Shown here: one piece after another, positions 6,276 through 8,891 of the stretch
Numbering within the stretch: the first letter of the stretch is position 1
Layout of the letters: every line of letters begins with the position of its first letter
Assembly: GCA_013694645.1 (NCBI GenBank)
Contig: JACDBZ010000101.1
Span: forward strand, 1 to 8,891
DNA length: 8,891 nt
From: Chloroflexota bacterium
GTDB lineage: Bacteria; Chloroflexota; Limnocylindria; QHBO01
Reading direction: 5' to 3'
Notes under the pieces: model-generated
Seen by the model: only the letters and a program-made list of their open reading frames with translations
Database searches by the model: none
What the model was told of the DNA's origin: nothing
Position numbers and translations under genes: made by a program

Positions 6276-6293
6276 TGGTGCTCATGAGCACCA
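6276..6293. promoter_or_regulatory. 18-bp perfect palindrome, candidate operator
   Basis: TGGTGCTCATGAGCACCA reads the same on both strands with no central gap. It lies in the 81-base divergent region between the membrane-protein gene (start 6249) and the DUF3090 gene (start 6331). It directly follows a TACAGT box on the minus strand (6296-6301) and is centred about 46 bases before the proposed start of the plus transcript. A dimeric regulator bound here could block the minus transcript and act on the plus one. Confidence 0.5.
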
Positions 6294-6317
6294 GAACTGT
6301 ACCGGGTCGGCACGCGC

Positions 6318-6323
6318 TACGAT
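6318..6323 (+). promoter_or_regulatory. -10-like box TACGAT, 7 bases before the DUF3090 start
   Basis: TACGAT ends 7 bases before ATG 6331, inside CGCGCTACnATG (6313-6324), the same 12-base pattern and spacing as before nfuA. The ATG at 6322 is part of the box and is therefore unlikely to be the start codon. The 17-base-spaced -35 position (6295-6300, AACTGT) is poor. Confidence 0.5.
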
Positions 6324-6330
6324 GAGCTCG

Positions 6331-6858
6331 ATGACACGGCGACTCTTCATCGTGGATGGGCCGGATCGTTTCCTCGCCGGAACGCTCGGTGAGCCCGGCA
6401 ACCGAGCCTTCTTCCTCCAGGCCCGCAAGGGCGGCGCATTGATCAGCGTCGGACTGGAGAAGGCCCAGGTCGCCGCGCTCGCTCGCCGGCTCGACGACCT
6501 GCTCGATGCGGTCGAGGCGCCGCTGGACGTCGACACCGTCGATGAGCTTCCGCTCGAGGAACCGGTCGTCGAGCTCTTTCGTGTGGGGGCCATGGCGCTG
6601 GCCTGGGACGCGAGCAACGCCGGCGTCGTGATCGAGGCGCAGACACCGACCGAGGATGGCGAATATGCGGAGCTGCCCGACGATGCCGAACAGGGTCCGG
6701 ATCTGCTTCGCATCCGAATCGACGCTCCTGCGGCGCGAGCATTCGTGCGGCGCGCCCAGGCCCTTGTCGGGTCGGGCCGTCCGGCCTGTCCATTCTGCGG
6801 CCAGCCGTTGGACCCACAGGGCCATTTCTGTTCGCGCGGCAACGGTCAGCTGAACTAG
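6331..6858 (+). CDS. DUF3090 family protein
   Basis: A 175-residue protein of the conserved DUF3090 family (known from Actinobacteria and some Chloroflexota), function unknown. Recognisable family blocks are PDRFLAGTLGEPGNRAFFLQARKG (split here as PDRFLAGTLGEPG and RAFFLQARKG, residues 11-34), ISVGLEKAQVAALARRLD (38-55), FRVGAMALAWD (83-93), IEAQ (101-104) and RAFVRRAQALVGSGRP (136-151). The C-terminus has C153-x2-C156 and H165-x-C167, a likely zinc site. ATG 6331 is chosen over 6322 because 6322 lies in the -10 box and the family usually begins close to this point. It is the first gene of a run with the phosphatase (no gap) and the septum_form-like protein (4-base overlap), so the three are probably co-transcribed. 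Confidence 0.88.
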   Translation: MTRRLFIVDGPDRFLAGTLGEPGNRAFFLQARKGGALISVGLEKAQVAALARRLDDLLDAVEAPLDVDTVDELPLEEPVVELFRVGAMALAWDASNAGVVIEAQTPTEDGEYAELPDDAEQGPDLLRIRIDAPAARAFVRRAQALVGSGRPACPFCGQPLDPQGHFCSRGNGQLN

Positions 6859-7446
6859 ATGCCGGGCCTGGACATGGATGCGCCGCCGCGAGTTGATTGG
6901 CTCCCGGCATCCGACCTGGCGGACGGGCGTGCGGGACGGATCGGCATGACGGTTCTGCCCGGGAAGCACGGACCCTCGATGCGCTATCCCGGTCGAGTCT
7001 ATCGGGCAGACCTGGACGCGGATCTCGCCGCGCTGCGTGAGGCCGGGGTCACTCGACTCGTCCTCCTCATCGCCGACGAGGAGCTCGTCCGCTGGGGCGA
7101 TGCGGGGCTCGTGCGCCGCGCGGCCGCGTTTGACATCGTGGTCGATCGGTACCCACTTGCGGATGGCTGTCCGCCTGGCAGCGTGACCGAGATGGACGCC
7201 ATCCTCATGTCAATCTCGGAGGCCAGGACGGCTGCGGATGCGGCAGTCGCCTGCATGGGCGGCGTGGGCCGCACCGGGACGGTGGTCGCCTGCGCGCTGG
7301 TGGCGGCCGGGTGGGAGGCGGATGCGGCGATTGCCCGCGTGCGGGAGGTACGGCATCCGATGGCGGTCGAGACCCGGGCCCAGGAGCAATTCGTCCGAAC
7401 GTACTCGCGCGAGCGGCGGGCTCGATCGGCTACGGTCTCGTCATGA
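6859..7446 (+). CDS. Dual-specificity-type protein phosphatase family protein
   Basis: A 195-residue cysteine phosphatase of the dual-specificity/CDKN3-like group, probably cytosolic. The P-loop is C132-MGGVG-R138-TG, matching C-x5-R-T-G, with C132 the nucleophile and R138 binding phosphate. D102 in PLADGCPP is the likely general acid. The family commonly has HCWGGVGRTGTVV; here the residue before Cys is Ala (A131), not His. That His normally tunes the Cys pKa, so activity may be altered. The later VREVRHP and ETRAQEQFV stretches also fit the family. ATG 6859 abuts the DUF3090 stop (TAG 6856-6858) with no Shine-Dalgarno, suggesting coupled translation; ATG 6874 is a possible alternative. The substrate is unknown: a phosphoprotein or another phosphoester. 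Confidence 0.85.
   Translation: MPGLDMDAPPRVDWLPASDLADGRAGRIGMTVLPGKHGPSMRYPGRVYRADLDADLAALREAGVTRLVLLIADEELVRWGDAGLVRRAAAFDIVVDRYPLADGCPPGSVTEMDAILMSISEARTAADAAVACMGGVGRTGTVVACALVAAGWEADAAIARVREVRHPMAVETRAQEQFVRTYSRERRARSATVSS
7431..7436 (+). promoter_or_regulatory. Possible internal -10 box TACGGT before the septum_form-like gene
   Basis: TACGGT ends 6 bases before ATG 7443, the same geometry as other starts here, but it lies inside the phosphatase coding sequence with no -35. It may let the third gene be expressed on its own, or may be chance. Confidence 0.25.
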
Positions 7447-8078
7447 GCGAACGATGGGTCTGCAAGCGCTGCTTCGCAGACAACAACGAAACCGATGCCG
7501 TTTGCCAGCGCTGCGGCCTGATTCGCGGCGCTGAGTCGACGCCTGCCGATCAGACGACGTGGGCGTCGCAGGACGGCGCAGCGGATGTCCCGGCGAACCC
7601 GGGATGGCGCCGATGGCTTCGGTACTGGTGGATCCCGGTGCTGATCGTCGCGCTTGCCGTCGGGTACCTGACCACTGCGCGCCGGGACGACGACGGGTCA
7701 TTGGCGTCGGCCGGCAACGTTTCGGTCGACGAGCTGCGCGAGGGCGACTGCTTCAACGGCGGTGAGGAGGCCGAGATCAGTGACGTTGACGGTGTCCCGT
7801 GTACGCAGGCGCACGAGTACGAGGTGTTCGCGCTCGCGACATATGAGGGTGACGGTACCTACCCGGCCGACTCCGAGCTCGAGTCGATATTCCTCCAGGT
7901 CTGTGAGCCCGAGTTCGAGCCGTTTGTGGGTGCTCCGTACGCAACGTCCGAGATCTACGGATCCATGATCAGCCCATCGGAAGAGTCCTGGGGTTCCAGT
8001 GACCGTTCGTTCATTTGCATTCTCTATGATCCGGACGACGACACCGTGAACGAATCGCTTGCAGGCGCCGCACGCTAA
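7443..8078 (+). CDS. Zinc finger, transmembrane, septum_form-like protein
   Basis: A 211-residue membrane protein in three parts. Residues 5-24 are a zinc finger reading W5-x-C7-x2-C10-x3-N14-x6-C21-x2-C24, which fits the RanBP2-type pattern exactly. A polar linker follows. One transmembrane helix (about 62-78, IPVLIVALAVGYL) comes next. The outer domain (about 92-195) resembles the actinobacterial septum_form family: LREGDCF, VPCTQAHEYEVFAL, YPADSELESIFLQVC, PSEESW and DRSFICIL, with C103, C120, C154 and C192 as likely disulfides. ATG 7443 overlaps the phosphatase stop (ATGA), and the zinc finger begins right after it. An in-frame start at 7311 would only read the phosphatase gene in another frame. 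The septum_form name comes from an actinobacterial family and does not prove a role in division. Confidence 0.82.
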   Translation: MSERWVCKRCFADNNETDAVCQRCGLIRGAESTPADQTTWASQDGAADVPANPGWRRWLRYWWIPVLIVALAVGYLTTARRDDDGSLASAGNVSVDELREGDCFNGGEEAEISDVDGVPCTQAHEYEVFALATYEGDGTYPADSELESIFLQVCEPEFEPFVGAPYATSEIYGSMISPSEESWGSSDRSFICILYDPDDDTVNESLAGAAR

Positions 8079-8875
8079 GGGGAGGCGGACGGCGACGACT
8101 CCCGCGAGGCCCCCGGCGCGATGCGAACGATCACGAGTGCCCACGCACAGTCCGACGTCACGCTGGCGAACACGGGACCGCTGAGGTTCAGCGCGGCGAA
8201 AGACTGCGGCTGAAGGGTGCCGCGATCGATCCCGGTCCCGATCGTGGCGCGAATGGCCGGTATGGCATCGCTGCTGCCGGCGGGTGTGAACGAGACCGCG
8301 AACGAGCATCGTGTCCGCTCCGGATCAAGTGCGATCCAGCGAACGGCATGCGCGCCCTCGTCGATTTCGATCGGGCCCTGCTCTGCATTCCCCGTCTGAT
8401 CCATGGAGGCCGCATACGGTGATTGTTCGTCGATCCGCCCCGTTGAGCTGAGGAGAGGGTCTGGCGCGGCTCCAGCCGCCACCCAGCCCTCGACGAAATC
8501 GGGCTCGCGCTGGTCCGCATCGGCGACGAGATACCAGCCGATGTCGTCCACCGACATTGGACCCATCACCACTCGGGCCTCGAAGGCGAGAGGCAGGAGC
8601 CCGGTGATCACCGGCCGGTCCACCCCGGGCAAATTGCGAACCCGCAACCCATCGATCGTGGTGAGTACGATCTCCCCGGCTCCGAAGTCCGGAACGGCCG
8701 CTCGCGGGGTCGGCGACGCGGTCGGCGACCGGGTCGGGACCGCGCTGGGAGAAGCGGTCGGGGCAAACGATGGTGTGGGCGACGGTCTCGGCGGAGACGA
8801 CTCGAGAGGGGGTAGCGTGCAGGCCGATATCGTCAGCGCCAGAAGCAGGCTGATCGGCCTCCGAAAAATCCCCAC
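8075..8875 (-). CDS. Lipoprotein with Ser/Thr/Pro linker and SH3-like domain
   Basis: A 266-residue predicted lipoprotein. The signal sequence has R5 and R6, a hydrophobic stretch, and the lipobox ISAC with C19 as the lipidated residue. Residues 20-60 are a Pro/Ser/Thr linker (PSPTPSFAPTASPSAVPTRS region) coded by imperfect GGTCGGCGAC repeats. Residues about 67-135 look like a bacterial SH3 domain (DGLRVRNLPG, then IGWYLVAD, then EGWVAAG). Residues about 150-255 form a second domain I do not recognise, with C190 and C243 possibly bridged, and the tail ends SSPSASP. The start is GTG at 8875, with TATCCT 6 bases upstream. GAGGAG directly abuts the GTG with no gap, so it is not a normal Shine-Dalgarno. 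It probably acts on the outer face of the membrane or in the cell wall. Confidence 0.85.
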   Translation of the reverse strand: MGIFRRPISLLLALTISACTLPPLESSPPRPSPTPSFAPTASPSAVPTRSPTASPTPRAAVPDFGAGEIVLTTIDGLRVRNLPGVDRPVITGLLPLAFEARVVMGPMSVDDIGWYLVADADQREPDFVEGWVAAGAAPDPLLSSTGRIDEQSPYAASMDQTGNAEQGPIEIDEGAHAVRWIALDPERTRCSFAVSFTPAGSSDAIPAIRATIGTGIDRGTLQPQSFAALNLSGPVFASVTSDCAWALVIVRIAPGASRESSPSASP

Positions 8876-8881
8876 CTCCTC

Positions 8882-8887
8882 AGGATA
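8882..8887 (-). promoter_or_regulatory. -10-like box TATCCT, 6 bases before the lipoprotein GTG
   Basis: On the minus strand TATCCT is followed by GAGGAG and then GTG (8875), matching the leaderless geometry of the other genes. The -35 would lie beyond the window end. Confidence 0.4.
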
Positions 8888-8891
8888 GTGG

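Noticed and set aside
6253..6285. 10-codon leader ORF (MSTMAVWNVT) ending 3 bases before the membrane-protein start
   Set aside because: Too short to support, and its ATG is a by-product of the palindrome centre; it could matter for reinitiation but there is no further evidence.
6253..6969. 238-codon minus-strand ORF opposite the DUF3090 gene
   Set aside because: It covers a recognisable conserved family on the other strand and crosses the divergent promoter.
7311..7442. Longer N-terminus for the septum_form-like protein starting at 7311
   Set aside because: The extra 44 codons lie wholly within the phosphatase gene, and the zinc finger begins right after ATG 7443.
8876..8881. GAGGAG as Shine-Dalgarno of the lipoprotein
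   Set aside because: It touches the GTG with no spacer; a usable distance would need an ATT start at 8869, which is unlikely.
1..8891. tRNA, rRNA, CRISPR array, insertion sequence or attachment site
   Set aside because: I saw no spaced direct repeats, terminal inverted repeats, transposase or integrase motifs, or cloverleaf; coding density and codon style are even throughout.

Overview
The window is GC-rich, with G or C at most third codon positions, and densely coded. It holds eight ordinary protein genes, one short gene of 39 codons, and a probable small structured RNA. The mix suggests a high-GC, largely leaderless-translating bacterium, most likely an uncultured Chloroflexota of the Limnocylindria/Dormibacteria kind or a relative near Actinobacteria. 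It combines a LigD of PE-ligase-polymerase order with the TGKRGIQ-type polymerase motif, NfuA, a DUF3090 protein, a septum_form-like protein and a Ser/Thr/Pro-linker lipoprotein. This placement is inference; no rRNA or other marker is present.

Layout. Bases 1-3275 (+): a HAD phosphatase followed after 5 bases by ligD, the multifunctional end-joining ligase. Bases 3298-3895 (+): nfuA, an Fe-S carrier, with its own promoter-like box. Bases 3946-4065 (-): an unlisted 39-residue pre-peptide-like ORF with the only well-spaced Shine-Dalgarno site in the window. Bases 4243-5541 (+): a divergently oriented XRE helix-turn-helix plus TPR regulator. Bases 5545-5654 (+): a TTGACA-N18-TAGGCT promoter followed by a candidate RNA that folds as a three-way junction with two near-identical terminal loops. 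Bases 5656-6249 (-): a single-pass membrane protein of unknown function. Bases 6250-6330: a divergent promoter region with an 18-bp perfect palindrome. Bases 6331-8078 (+): a tight run of DUF3090 protein, a dual-specificity-type phosphatase, and a zinc-finger/membrane/septum_form-like protein. Bases 8075-8875 (-): a lipoprotein with an SH3-like domain, convergent with the previous gene and sharing the stop-codon bases CTAA with it.

The most interesting points are these. (1) The small secreted-peptide-like ORF lies head-to-head with an HTH-TPR regulator, the architecture of RRNPP peptide-pheromone systems, here apparently outside Firmicutes. (2) The intergenic RNA at 5581-5654 has twin RGGGCAC loops and a near-consensus promoter. 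(3) A recurrent TANNNT box lies 6-7 bases before the start codon of five genes, pointing to leaderless mRNAs and resetting two start codons. (4) The 18-bp palindrome lies in a divergent promoter region. None of these was tested by a search; all come from reading the sequence.
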